Source of the DNA: Marinilabilia salmonicolor JCM 21150
Lineage (GTDB): Bacteria; Bacteroidota; Bacteroidia; Bacteroidales; Marinilabiliaceae
Length of the DNA stretch: 64,000 nt
Assembly (NCBI RefSeq): GCF_000259075.1
Contig: NZ_AJKI01000002.1
Span: 1-64,000 of the forward strand
Direction: 5' to 3'
The notes beneath the pieces were generated by a model. The model was not told the origin of the DNA, made no database searches, and was given only the letters and a program-made list of their open reading frames with translations. The translations under genes and the position numbers were made by a program. Position 1 is the stretch's first letter; every line of letters begins with the position of its first letter. Shown one piece after another: positions 1-8,363 of this stretch.

Positions 1-52
1 GGGGGGGGGGTAGATCTGCCACCGAGGTTAGAATATGGGCAGAGTATGGTTG

Positions 53-103
53 GTCGTCAGAGACGACGGGTAATAACCCCCTCGTGCGGAAACGAGGGGG
101 AGG
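53..103. repeat. Double-hairpin intergenic repeat, copy 1
   Basis: Two adjacent hairpins are visible. The first is GTCGTC (53-58) / GACGAC (62-67) with a 3-nt loop. The second is CCCCCTCG (77-84) / CGAGGGGG (93-100) around the 8-nt loop TGCGGAAA. The 51-bp block recurs at 1855-1905 with about five mismatches, so the two copies bracket the PurF-like gene. No T-run follows, so it is not an obvious terminator. Function unknown; a mobile REP-like element or structured RNA are both possible. Confidence 0.6.
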
Positions 104-217
104 GAGATCTCATAAAAAACTTCAAATTGTAACTCTCCAACCGACATTTGGAATTAATTGTAATGAAACGATAATCTCATTCCACCATATTCTCACAATT
201 AAACCTGAAAAACTTCC

Positions 218-246
218 TTTAGAACCGAACAATATTTCTATTTTTG
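218..246 (+). promoter_or_regulatory. Putative promoter of the PurF-like gene
   Basis: TATTTTTG at 239-246 matches the Bacteroidota -7 box TAnnTTTG. A weak -33-like TTTA lies at 218-221, 17 bases upstream. The start codon is at 292, giving a leader of about 40 nt. Assigned by motif only. Confidence 0.4.
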
Positions 247-291
247 TGGCTTCCCGAAATCAATAATTGAAAATCATTAGAGCAATTTACA

Positions 292-1698
292 ATGAGCGGT
301 TTTTTTGGAACAACATCAAAGGTTGACTGTGTAGCAGATGTATTCTATGGCACAGATTATCATTCGCATCTTGGTACCAAGCGTGCCGGAATGGCTTTTT
401 ACAATCACGCCGATGGCTACCAACGGGCCATTCACAGTCTGGAAGATGGTTATTTCCGAAATAAATTTGAGGGCGACATTGTCAATTTTGCAGGAAAATC
501 GGGCATTGGCATCATCAGCGATTTTGAGGCGCAGCCGCTGGTCACATTTTCCCATCTGGGACGCTTTGGATTGTGTACGGTATCCAAAATTAACAACCTC
601 GAGGAACTGGCCGACCGGTTTCTTTCGCAGCATAAAATGTTTTCGGAAACCAGTCAGGGAGGGTTTAACCCCACTGAATTGGTGGCCATGCTGATATGCG
701 AGAAATCGAGTTTTGAAGAAGGTATAGAGCATGTGTATGCAACGATCAAAGGTTCCTGCTCCATGCTGATTTTGCATGAAGACCGTATCATTGCTGCCCG
801 CGACAAAATGGGGCGTACGCCCATCGTAATCGGGAAAAGAGATAACGCCTTCTGTGCTGTAAGTGAAACCAGCTCGTTCCAGAATCTGGGATATCAGATT
901 GACAAATATCTTGGGCCTGGTGAGATAGTGGAAATTACTGCAGATGGGCATTCGGTATTGCGCAAACCCTCAGAGAAATTGCAGATATGTTCATTCTTGT
1001 GGGTTTATTACGGTTATCCGCCATCGTTTTACGAAGGTATCAATGTGGATGAATGCCGCTACCGATGCGGAAAGAAACTGGCCGAAGACGATAATCAAAA
1101 GGCCGACTTTGTGGCCGGGATTCCCGACTCCGGCATTGGTCATGCCATGGGATACAGCAACCAGGCAGGCATTCCGCTTATGCGCCCTTATGCTAAATAT
1201 ACGCCTACCTGGCCGCGCAGTTTTATGCCCCAAAACCAAAATATGCGTGAACTGGTGGCAAAAATGAAATTGATACCCAACACGGCACTGCTCAAAGACA
1301 AATCGGGGATATTTCTTGACGACTCCATTGTTCGCGGCACTCAGCTGACCGACAACGTAAAAGACCTGCACAATGAAGGCATCAAAGAGATTCACATGCG
1401 CATAGCCTGTCCGCCGCTCATTTATCCCTGTGAATACCTGAACTTCAGCCAGTCGAGAACCAAACTGGAACTGGCTACCCGTAAAGCCATCTTTAAACTG
1501 GAAGGAACGGAAGAGACCGATTTTTCAAAATACACAGACCCGGAAAGTGAAGATTACCAAAAAATGGTGGATCAAATCAGAAAAGATCTGGGCTTAACTA
1601 CCCTGAAATTTCAGAAGCTGGATGATTTGGTGGAAGCCATCGGGTTACCGAAAAAGCAGTTGTGTACCCATTGCTGGGACGGCAGCGGAGAAGGATAA
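292..1698 (+). CDS. PurF-like amidophosphoribosyltransferase-family protein lacking the catalytic cysteine
   Basis: This 468-residue protein has the PurF architecture: an N-terminal class II glutamine amidotransferase (Ntn) fold followed by a type I phosphoribosyltransferase domain. The PRPP-binding loop is clear (FLDDSIVRGT, residues 341-350), as is VAGIPDSG at 284-291. True PurF has a cysteine as its first mature residue (CGIFG). Here the protein begins MSGFFG, so serine replaces the nucleophile, and the usual HRGQ region is changed (LGTKRAG). Related Bacteroidales proteins that I recall begin with GGFFG, so this looks like a phylum-specific paralogue rather than a sequencing error. It may be ammonia-dependent or have another role. 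It is monocistronic, flanked by double-hairpin repeats and followed by a terminator-like hairpin. Confidence 0.8.
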   Translation: MSGFFGTTSKVDCVADVFYGTDYHSHLGTKRAGMAFYNHADGYQRAIHSLEDGYFRNKFEGDIVNFAGKSGIGIISDFEAQPLVTFSHLGRFGLCTVSKINNLEELADRFLSQHKMFSETSQGGFNPTELVAMLICEKSSFEEGIEHVYATIKGSCSMLILHEDRIIAARDKMGRTPIVIGKRDNAFCAVSETSSFQNLGYQIDKYLGPGEIVEITADGHSVLRKPSEKLQICSFLWVYYGYPPSFYEGINVDECRYRCGKKLAEDDNQKADFVAGIPDSGIGHAMGYSNQAGIPLMRPYAKYTPTWPRSFMPQNQNMRELVAKMKLIPNTALLKDKSGIFLDDSIVRGTQLTDNVKDLHNEGIKEIHMRIACPPLIYPCEYLNFSQSRTKLELATRKAIFKLEGTEETDFSKYTDPESEDYQKMVDQIRKDLGLTTLKFQKLDDLVEAIGLPKKQLCTHCWDGSGEG

Positions 1699-1713
1699 TT
1701 CCCATGAGAATAG

Positions 1714-1783
1714 CACCCGGGTTTAGCCGGGTGATTATGTGTGAACTTGAGGGCCTTCTGCAGCCGGCTTCAAGCTGGCTTTT
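1714..1783 (+). terminator. Hairpins downstream of the PurF-like gene; the second is terminator-like
   Basis: The first hairpin is CACCCGG (1714-1720) / CCGGGTG (1727-1733) without a T-run. The second is AGCCGGC (1762-1768) / GCTGGCT (1774-1780) with one G-T pair, ending in TTTT at 1780-1783. It is the better candidate for intrinsic termination. Confidence 0.45.
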
Positions 1784-1854
1784 CTGAACAACACAACAAA
1801 TCATAGCATAGGGAAGCTTTTCCAGGTATGTAGCGGTGGTGCAGAAGTTAATTT

Positions 1855-1905
1855 GTGGTGAGAGACGACGGGAAATAGACCCCTCGTGCGGAAACGAGGG
1901 GGAGG
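1855..1905. repeat. Double-hairpin intergenic repeat, copy 2
   Basis: This is the second copy of the 53-103 block, in the same orientation. The second hairpin is conserved (CCCCTCG 1880-1886 / CGAGGGG 1895-1901, identical loop). The first stem is weakened by two mismatches (GTGGTG 1855-1860 against GACGAC 1864-1869). It lies between the convergent PurF-like and DUF58 genes. Confidence 0.6.
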
Positions 1906-1964
1906 CCGAAACCTCGCCACAAAACCCAGTAACTCAAAACACAAAACCCTCAACCCAAAACTCC

Positions 1965-3296
1965 CTAAATAAGTCCCCGTGCCTTAAATTCCAGATATTT
2001 ATTCATGGTAGCAACAGTCAATTTCCCGGGGGAACTGAGGATGGCATGAATACCATTTCGTTCGAGTTCTTTAACGATTATCTTCTTATCGAACATAAAC
2101 TTTTCAGCAATCGTCTGACGATAGATATCTTCCAGGTCGTTTGCTTCATTCAAAATCAATTTTCCAACTTCCAAATTCTCAAAAAACACCACCAGCAACA
2201 AATGACTGGCAGCAAGGCGGCGCAGGAATGGCAATTCGCGACGGGCCGATTTCAGACTTTCGAAATTAGTGTATAGGATCAGCAAGCTGCGTTGAGGAAT
2301 TTTCTTCCTCACAATGGCATAGAGTGCCTCCATGTTGTGCTCCAAAAAGCCGGTTTGCTGATTATACAGCATCTCCATAATCAACTGGAGATGATTGGGT
2401 TCGCGCCGGGCCGGCAACATACATTTTATCTTTTCATTGAAGGTAACGAGCCCGGCCTTATCGTGCTTAAGCATGGCGATATTGGAAAGCACCAATGAAG
2501 TATTAATGGCATAATCGAGCAATGTAAGACCGTTAAAGGGCATTTGCATGGTGCGACCCATGTCGATTAAGGAAAAAATCTGTTGCGATTTTTCATCCTG
2601 ATACTGATTCACCATTAACTGATCCCGCCGTGCTGTAGCTTTCCAGTTGATGGTACGAATGTCGTCTCCTTTAATATATTCCCTTATCTGATCAAACTCC
2701 ATTTGATGACCAAACTTTCGGACTTTTTTTATGCCCACCTCACTCAACCGGTCCGAAATGGCCATTATTTCAAACTTACGCATTTGAATAAATGAAGGAT
2801 AAACCTTCACTTTGGCAGGGTGTGCAAGGCGAATCCGGCGACCAAGAAAACCCTGACGAGTATGGATAAAGGCATTGAGATGACCAAAGTGATATTCGCC
2901 ACGTTCAACGGGAGTCAGCGCGTAAGTAAAAGACCATGCCTCACCGGGATTTAGCTGTTTATGCCGATAAAAATCCCGAATTTGAAACTGATCAGGCAAC
3001 TCTTCAATCACCTCAAGTCCGCATTTGAAAGGATAGAAGTTTTCAATATCCACCGAAACCTGATTGACATCACCATTGCTAAATCTTTCAGGAAGCTTTC
3101 GACTTCCCGTAAGAATTCTTTTGCGGCGGGGAAACAACATCATCAGGTCTATGACAACCAATGACAGGAACACAGCAAACCCCACCCATCCAAGCACAAA
3201 AAAAAGGTGCCAGAAATGTCCCAGCAAAAACAAAACAATCAGCAATGCAAGACCGTAATAGAAACGGTTTCGAAGATATATAGCTTTAAAGGTCAT
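1965..3296 (-). CDS. DUF58 domain-containing membrane-anchored protein
   Basis: This 443-residue protein has two N-terminal hydrophobic segments (about 13-50) followed by a soluble region with the DUF58 signature DDIRTINWKATAR at residues 211-223. The downstream region resembles the von Willebrand A-like fold found in this family (IFSLIDMGRTM). DUF58 proteins are typically encoded next to MoxR AAA+ ATPases and are thought to be clients or partners of them. Here the MoxR gene lies 12 bp upstream in the same operon. It is the last gene of a six-gene minus-strand operon. Biochemical function is unknown. Confidence 0.9.
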   Translation of the reverse strand: MTFKAIYLRNRFYYGLALLIVLFLLGHFWHLFFVLGWVGFAVFLSLVVIDLMMLFPRRKRILTGSRKLPERFSNGDVNQVSVDIENFYPFKCGLEVIEELPDQFQIRDFYRHKQLNPGEAWSFTYALTPVERGEYHFGHLNAFIHTRQGFLGRRIRLAHPAKVKVYPSFIQMRKFEIMAISDRLSEVGIKKVRKFGHQMEFDQIREYIKGDDIRTINWKATARRDQLMVNQYQDEKSQQIFSLIDMGRTMQMPFNGLTLLDYAINTSLVLSNIAMLKHDKAGLVTFNEKIKCMLPARREPNHLQLIMEMLYNQQTGFLEHNMEALYAIVRKKIPQRSLLILYTNFESLKSARRELPFLRRLAASHLLLVVFFENLEVGKLILNEANDLEDIYRQTIAEKFMFDKKIIVKELERNGIHAILSSPGKLTVATMNKYLEFKARGLI

Positions 3297-3308
3297 CCAC
3301 AGACTTAT

Positions 3309-4313
3309 TTATCGGGGCACATCCACTGAATCCACAATCCGTTTAATCACATTTTCGGGTTTCAATCCTTCCATCTCTTTCTCAGGGGTAAGAATAACCC
3401 TGTGGTTCAACACGGGAACCACCATCTCTTTCACATCTTCGGGGGTAACAAAATCGCGACCTTCCAATGCAGCAAAAGCCTTGGCCGATTTTAGAATTGC
3501 AATGGAAGCCCGTGGACTCGCCCCCAGAAAAAGACTGCTGTTATTCCGGGTTTTTTCCACGATGTTGGCAATGTAACTCAGGATATCGTGTTCCACTTTT
3601 ACCTGTGTCACCAGTTGCTGAAAATCTACAATCTCTTCGGCTGAAATAACCGGCGAAACCTGGTCCATTTCCAAAACACCTCCCCGGTCCTGAGTATTTT
3701 GAAGAATAGTCACCTCCTGATCCACCGACGGGTAGTCGATCTTAATCTTAAAAAGGAAACGATCCAGCTGAGCTTCGGGCAGACGATAAGTTCCTTCATG
3801 CTCCACGGGATTCTGGGTTGCCAGCACAATAAAAGGTCGTTCCATGGGATGTGTTTGTCCGTCAATGGTTACCTGACGTTCCTCCATCACCTCAAACAAC
3901 GCTGCCTGGGTCTTGGCAGGGGCCCGGTTGACTTCATCAATCAATACAAAATTGGAAAAAACGGGACCTTTATTGAATTCAAAATCAGAGCGGGCCGAAT
4001 GAAACACCATGGTTCCCAACACATCTGAGGGCATCAGGTCGGGGGTAAACTGAATCCGCGAAAAACCGGTATCCACACATTTGGAAAGCAATTTGGCAAT
4101 CATTGTCTTGGCAATACCGGGAACCCCTTCAAGCAAAACATGCCCGTTAGCCAGCAGAGCTGTGAGCAGATAATCAAGTACACGTTCCTGACCTACAATT
4201 ACTTTTCCTATTTCGTTGCGGATCTTAAACGCTGCATGGTTCAGTTCCTCTACGTTGAGACGATTCTCAAACAGAGATTTACCGTCGTCATTGGTTTGAT
4301 TGTTTAACTCCAT
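3309..4313 (-). CDS. MoxR-family AAA+ ATPase
   Basis: This 334-residue ATPase has Walker A GVPGIAKT (63-70), Walker B FVLIDEVNR (about 122-130) and the MoxR-typical stretch ATQNPVEHEGTYRLPEAQLDRF near the middle. MoxR proteins act as chaperone-like ATPases that mature or remodel partner complexes, often with DUF58 or von Willebrand A proteins. The gene lies 2 bp downstream of the DUF4350 gene and 12 bp upstream of the DUF58 gene, so translation is probably coupled. The specific client is not evident. Confidence 0.93.
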   Translation of the reverse strand: MELNNQTNDDGKSLFENRLNVEELNHAAFKIRNEIGKVIVGQERVLDYLLTALLANGHVLLEGVPGIAKTMIAKLLSKCVDTGFSRIQFTPDLMPSDVLGTMVFHSARSDFEFNKGPVFSNFVLIDEVNRAPAKTQAALFEVMEERQVTIDGQTHPMERPFIVLATQNPVEHEGTYRLPEAQLDRFLFKIKIDYPSVDQEVTILQNTQDRGGVLEMDQVSPVISAEEIVDFQQLVTQVKVEHDILSYIANIVEKTRNNSSLFLGASPRASIAILKSAKAFAALEGRDFVTPEDVKEMVVPVLNHRVILTPEKEMEGLKPENVIKRIVDSVDVPR

Positions 4314-4315
4314 AC

Positions 4316-5518
4316 TTATCGGCAGTTATTGTAAAAAAATTCTATTTGTCTGTTAAACTGTTCCAGGTCTTCCTGGGATATTTGTCGCAAATGCTCCAGC
4401 CGGTTGCCCATTTTAAACAAGGCAGCGACCGAACGCTCAGATACTCCTGATTTTCGTGACACTTCAGCAATCACCTTGCTTTCATCTCCGGCAGTATCCA
4501 GATAGTAACGATTTCTCAAAAATTCCTGAAAATAGGTATATCGTTTACGAGCAATATCCAGATGATCACGTCGGCTGAAATAGAGCCTCGCTACCGTAGC
4601 AACAAAGCTAAGGGTGGTGTTTTCAGGCCTTTTAAGAACCGGAATGGCCCGTTGTTTTCTTCGGGCACCAAATACGAAGATCACCAAAACACCAAAAAAC
4701 AAAAGGTACCAGGCAATTCGCAACGACCTGTTGCTGAGCACAAAATCAAACAGTCCCTCCTGATGAATAGAACCGGGTTTGTAATGTTCATCCCATACGG
4801 TGGCCTGTTCCGGAAGATATGAAAGTGCCTTGAAAATATATTCACTATTGTCACGCGAAAGCAAATGATAATTGGTAAAAGCCAAAGGATTGCTGTTAAA
4901 ATAAAAGAAACCTTTACCCAACTTTACCTTAATAAAATTGGTTTTCCCCTGATGATCATGGCCAAGCACCGTAGTGCGGGTGGAGTCATAATCGGTAATA
5001 TAAAAACGGGTCATCCACCGTGGATACCAGTAACCAAACTGCTTTTTTAATTTGGGATTGGCAAAATGGAAACCCACAGAATCACGGTTAAAAAAGTCCA
5101 TCCCGGGAACAATTTCAGGTTTGAAATCGAGCTGAAAGGTATCTGCCAACACTCCGTAAACATGCTCAGCGGCAATAAAAACGTGATTTCCTTCTGAGGC
5201 AACTTTTATCAGCTCCCGCGCATCCGCATCCTCCATTTTTATCCGTCCGTTAATATAAATGAAGTTTGTATTTACCGGTATTTTATTGTCAAAGAACGAC
5301 GTTGGATTCAACCAGGCAGTTACCATCTCCTGCCCGGGGAAAAGGGCAGGCAAAGACTCATGCACCAGGCGGGTACCAAAAGGTATTTCATCGTTTTTGG
5401 AAAAACTGTAACTCCAGTCGATTGGTCGCGGAGCAACGATGGCAGCAATAACCAGAAGCAACAGGAGCAACCCGATAATCCAAGTAAGGATGGAATGTTT
5501 TTTTGATGATTTACTCAT
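4316..5518 (-). CDS. DUF4350 domain-containing protein
   Basis: This 400-residue protein has an N-terminal transmembrane helix (about 10-30) and a second one around residues 270-290. The extracytoplasmic region between them fits the DUF4350 family, which is regularly found in MoxR/DUF58 operons. The C-terminal cytoplasmic part is basic and helical (HLDIARKRYTYFQEFLRNRYY). Its ATG overlaps the TGA of the preceding DUF4129 gene (ATGA at 5515-5518), indicating translational coupling. No catalytic motif is recognised. Confidence 0.8.
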   Translation of the reverse strand: MSKSSKKHSILTWIIGLLLLLLVIAAIVAPRPIDWSYSFSKNDEIPFGTRLVHESLPALFPGQEMVTAWLNPTSFFDNKIPVNTNFIYINGRIKMEDADARELIKVASEGNHVFIAAEHVYGVLADTFQLDFKPEIVPGMDFFNRDSVGFHFANPKLKKQFGYWYPRWMTRFYITDYDSTRTTVLGHDHQGKTNFIKVKLGKGFFYFNSNPLAFTNYHLLSRDNSEYIFKALSYLPEQATVWDEHYKPGSIHQEGLFDFVLSNRSLRIAWYLLFFGVLVIFVFGARRKQRAIPVLKRPENTTLSFVATVARLYFSRRDHLDIARKRYTYFQEFLRNRYYLDTAGDESKVIAEVSRKSGVSERSVAALFKMGNRLEHLRQISQEDLEQFNRQIEFFYNNCR

Positions 5519-6246
5519 GCCGAAACCTCCTTACCTGCATTTTTGGTGAAAAGACGTTCCACCTGCTCAAACTGCCCGGAATCCAGGTCCACGTGGCCAT
5601 ACCAAACCACATCAAACAGCCTTTTGCGTTTTCGGTATTCTTCTTTAATCTTTGAATCCGAAATCTCCCGATAATATTCCTGATTGGTTTTAAATGGTTT
5701 TATGGTGATTTCACCTTTGTCATCAAGTTCTCTGAGATAAAGCAGAAACATCATTCTCACAGCTTCCCTCCATGCCTTATTATTTCGAAACATCCGTAGC
5801 ATCTCCATGAGTTTGGGGGTAGTATAGTCATGGGCATCATCAGAAAACCTGAGATTTGACTGTGTTCCCTGTCGTGAAACCACAAAAAGGCCTGCCACAG
5901 GAACATCGAGTATGCGTAACAACAGGTAAAGCACCAGCAACCCTGCCAAAACCAGGATAACATAAAAAAACCAGGGACGATTTCCAACAAACGAGCCCAA
6001 CCAGTAGAAAATACGGGTAATCAGATAATTCAAGATATTTGGGCCTTCCCCCCGGTCATAGAGATAATCAGGATCTGCTTTCCACTGCTCAATCTGCTCG
6101 TAGGGAGGAGTCCGATAATTCACCGGCCCCTCGTCCCAAACTGCCACCCGACTAACAGCCAAAGAATCAGGTACCGTTTGTGCCAGGGCATCCAAATCTG
6201 AAACACCCAACAAACAAATAAATAAAAGCAGTAGAAATCTATACAT
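5515..6246 (-). CDS. DUF4129-like membrane protein
   Basis: The likely product is 243 residues starting at MYRFLLLLF, a signal peptide or first membrane helix. The ATG (6246-6244) overlaps the upstream TAA as TAATG. A longer open frame reaches 6573, but it runs antisense-like through the upstream gene and lacks sensible composition, so I prefer 6246. A second membrane helix lies around residues 90-115. A soluble, charged C-terminal region with helical repeats (NKAWREAVRMMFLLYLRELDD) fits DUF4129, a common member of MoxR/DUF58 operons. Role unknown. Confidence 0.75.
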   Translation of the reverse strand: MYRFLLLLFICLLGVSDLDALAQTVPDSLAVSRVAVWDEGPVNYRTPPYEQIEQWKADPDYLYDRGEGPNILNYLITRIFYWLGSFVGNRPWFFYVILVLAGLLVLYLLLRILDVPVAGLFVVSRQGTQSNLRFSDDAHDYTTPKLMEMLRMFRNNKAWREAVRMMFLLYLRELDDKGEITIKPFKTNQEYYREISDSKIKEEYRKRKRLFDVVWYGHVDLDSGQFEQVERLFTKNAGKEVSA

Positions 6247-7103
6247 TACTCCTCTTCTGTTATGGATGAGATACGATCCATCAAGCTTGATCTGTCCTTT
6301 TGCTCTCGTAGTGTGTAATACTGAAATGCAATGATGACATAAAGAACGGGATACAGAATGTATTGCCCCAGACCTGCAAAAACAGTACTCAGAATGATGC
6401 CCAAAGAGCTCCCATCCACTGCTTCTCCTCCCGATACAGCCGTAAAACCCTGAATACCTGCAACAATCAAAGTAGGAATGGAAAACAACCAACCAACAAC
6501 ACTGATAATCAGATAGGCAAGAATAATAATTCCAAAAGTAGCCCACCACCTGTTTTTTACCAATTGAAAACAACGACTGAGTGTATCTCCCAAATCCTTA
6601 TCTTCAATAACTTTCACATAAAGCACAAAGGTAAATGGTACCATTAGGTAAATACCCGGAATAATCAGGAATATAAACCCTACAAACATTAGCAATCCTG
6701 TAATAATGCTATACCCGATGATGGCACCGAAATGGCGCGCAAAACGATTCCAAACATCAGCCGCTGTAAAACCGTTGCGGCCTTTATCTTCGTATTCACC
6801 CAGATAAGCTGGCACAAGGCCCATTATAAAAACTTGTGCAACAAAACTTACGATGATGGTAAGAAGTATCAACACTGGGTTGGGGCCGGATTGCACACCA
6901 TTGTTAATCGTCTCAAAAATCGTAGCAAAAGCGTCTTGCATATAAAGTGCACTTAAGATAACTGAAATGATAACAGGCACTCCGGCATACAAGCCAAAAA
7001 CACGGATTAATTGTCTCAATTCCTGAGACATAAAAGCAAAGGAGCCATTAAAGACATCACTGAAATCACGATATTTCACCAATTCAATTTCCTGCTTGTT
7101 CAT
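6246..7103 (-). CDS. Multi-pass membrane protein of the MoxR/SpoIIM operon
   Basis: This 285-residue protein has about five or six hydrophobic segments, including a glycine- and proline-containing pair (FLIIPGIYLMVPFTFVLYVKV) followed by DxxLGDTLSRCFQLVKNRWW. This layout resembles uncharacterised membrane proteins of the glycerophosphoryl-diester-phosphodiesterase membrane-domain or DUF975 type. It overlaps the SpoIIM gene upstream by 20 bp and the DUF4129 gene downstream at TAATG. The tight overlaps suggest that it is a subunit of the same membrane complex. No enzymatic motif is visible. Confidence 0.75.
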   Translation of the reverse strand: MNKQEIELVKYRDFSDVFNGSFAFMSQELRQLIRVFGLYAGVPVIISVILSALYMQDAFATIFETINNGVQSGPNPVLILLTIIVSFVAQVFIMGLVPAYLGEYEDKGRNGFTAADVWNRFARHFGAIIGYSIITGLLMFVGFIFLIIPGIYLMVPFTFVLYVKVIEDKDLGDTLSRCFQLVKNRWWATFGIIILAYLIISVVGWLFSIPTLIVAGIQGFTAVSGGEAVDGSSLGIILSTVFAGLGQYILYPVLYVIIAFQYYTLREQKDRSSLMDRISSITEEE

Positions 7104-8076
7104 CGTTCAATTCTTTTTGGGTTAATTGTTTATGAATATAAAAAGGATAATAGACAAAGTATCCTAAAATCAAGGCCAGTGACAAAATAATAATAAGTAA
7201 ATTAACTGTCAGCGACATTTGATTATAGTACCGCGTCACAAAACTCTCAATAAAGCCGGCTATTATAAAAAACGGCACCAGGCCAAGCATGATTTTTGTG
7301 CCTTTTTTTACTCCGTTCATGAACGCGGTCTTTCGTTGAAGTGTTCCGGGGAAAAGCAGACTTTTGCCCAACACAATACCGGCACCTCCGGCAAGAACAA
7401 TAGCCGACAGCTCAAGGGTTCCGTGGAGGTAAATACCCAACGAAGAAACAGAAAGCAACGAATGCTGAAAAAAGAAAGTCTGAAAGACACCCACCATCAG
7501 TCCATTCCGAAATAAATGAAAAGCAGTGCCCAAAGGGGTAAGCAACCCAAAAAGGAAAACCACAAAAGAAACATAGATATTGTTTCCGGTTATCATCAGA
7601 AACATAGGAACCTCATCCATCGAACCATAAATAGCCAGCGGATCACCCCGTTCAATATTATCCAGTGTCCGGTTAATGTATTCATCCCCCATCACTAACC
7701 GGGCAAAATCATTGCTTTCCAGGGCCGAAGCCATACCGATCAACATGGAAACCACAAAAATAATCAGAGACAACAAAAAACTGGAGCGTGCATCATACAG
7801 TGCCAATGGGAGCTCACGGGTCCAAAAAGTGGCCAAACGTGTTGATTTTTCCCGTTTGTTTTGATAGATCAAATGATAAGCCTTGCTGCTAAGTGAATTG
7901 AGATACTGAACGACCGATGAATGTGAGTAAAAAGTGCGTGCATATGAAAGATCATCCGTGAGCTGAATGTAATGGTCAGCCAGTTCATCGGGTTGCATAC
8001 GTCGCGGATCAGAAATTCGTTTCTCAAAATCCTGCCAGCGGTTTCGGTTTCGGTTTATAAAGGTTACTTCTCTCAC
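7084..8076 (-). CDS. SpoIIM-family membrane protein (stage II sporulation protein M-like)
   Basis: This 330-residue protein has a charged N-terminal region of about 95 residues and then five or more membrane segments. It carries the family hallmark HGTLELSAIVLAGGAGIVLG near the middle and NGLMVGVFQ before it. In endospore formers SpoIIM acts in the engulfment complex. In Bacteroidota, which do not sporulate, homologues occur in MoxR/DUF58/RDD clusters with unknown function. It is the first gene of the minus-strand operon and is divergent from the RDD gene. Confidence 0.88.
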   Translation of the reverse strand: MREVTFINRNRNRWQDFEKRISDPRRMQPDELADHYIQLTDDLSYARTFYSHSSVVQYLNSLSSKAYHLIYQNKREKSTRLATFWTRELPLALYDARSSFLLSLIIFVVSMLIGMASALESNDFARLVMGDEYINRTLDNIERGDPLAIYGSMDEVPMFLMITGNNIYVSFVVFLFGLLTPLGTAFHLFRNGLMVGVFQTFFFQHSLLSVSSLGIYLHGTLELSAIVLAGGAGIVLGKSLLFPGTLQRKTAFMNGVKKGTKIMLGLVPFFIIAGFIESFVTRYYNQMSLTVNLLIIILSLALILGYFVYYPFYIHKQLTQKELNDEQAGN

Positions 8077-8363
8077 ACAGGGTTTTTGTTATTTTTGTGA
8101 CCAAAATAATTAAAAATTTACAAGTAAACAGTCATTTCTTTGGGGTTTTTGACAGAGAGACGGAAATAATCCAAACAATGGTCCTTTAAATAAAGCTTAA
8201 AAGAGATTGCTTTACTACGTTTACAATGAAAAGAACTTTGCAAAAATTCGGAGAGGAAGTGGTTTTTAACCAGCAAAACAAGTGATTATCGTAAGAAAAA
8301 GTATCGAGCCGGGAAAATTATTATATTTGCTTACTTGTTGAACCAACTTTGCCCTTTTTCCGT
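8077..8363. promoter_or_regulatory. Divergent intergenic region between spoIIM-like operon and RDD gene
   Basis: On the plus strand TATATTTG at 8322-8329 matches the -7 box and lies 34 bp before the RDD start codon. On the minus strand a near match, TATTTTGG (complement of about 8101-8108), lies about 25 bp upstream of the SpoIIM-like start. No operator-like palindrome was recognised. Confidence 0.4.

Noticed and set aside
6247-6573. N-terminal extension of the DUF4129 gene
   Set aside because: It overlaps the whole 3-prime end of the upstream gene in another frame and is rich in Cys/Trp/Tyr in an unnatural way; the TAATG-coupled start with a signal peptide is preferred.
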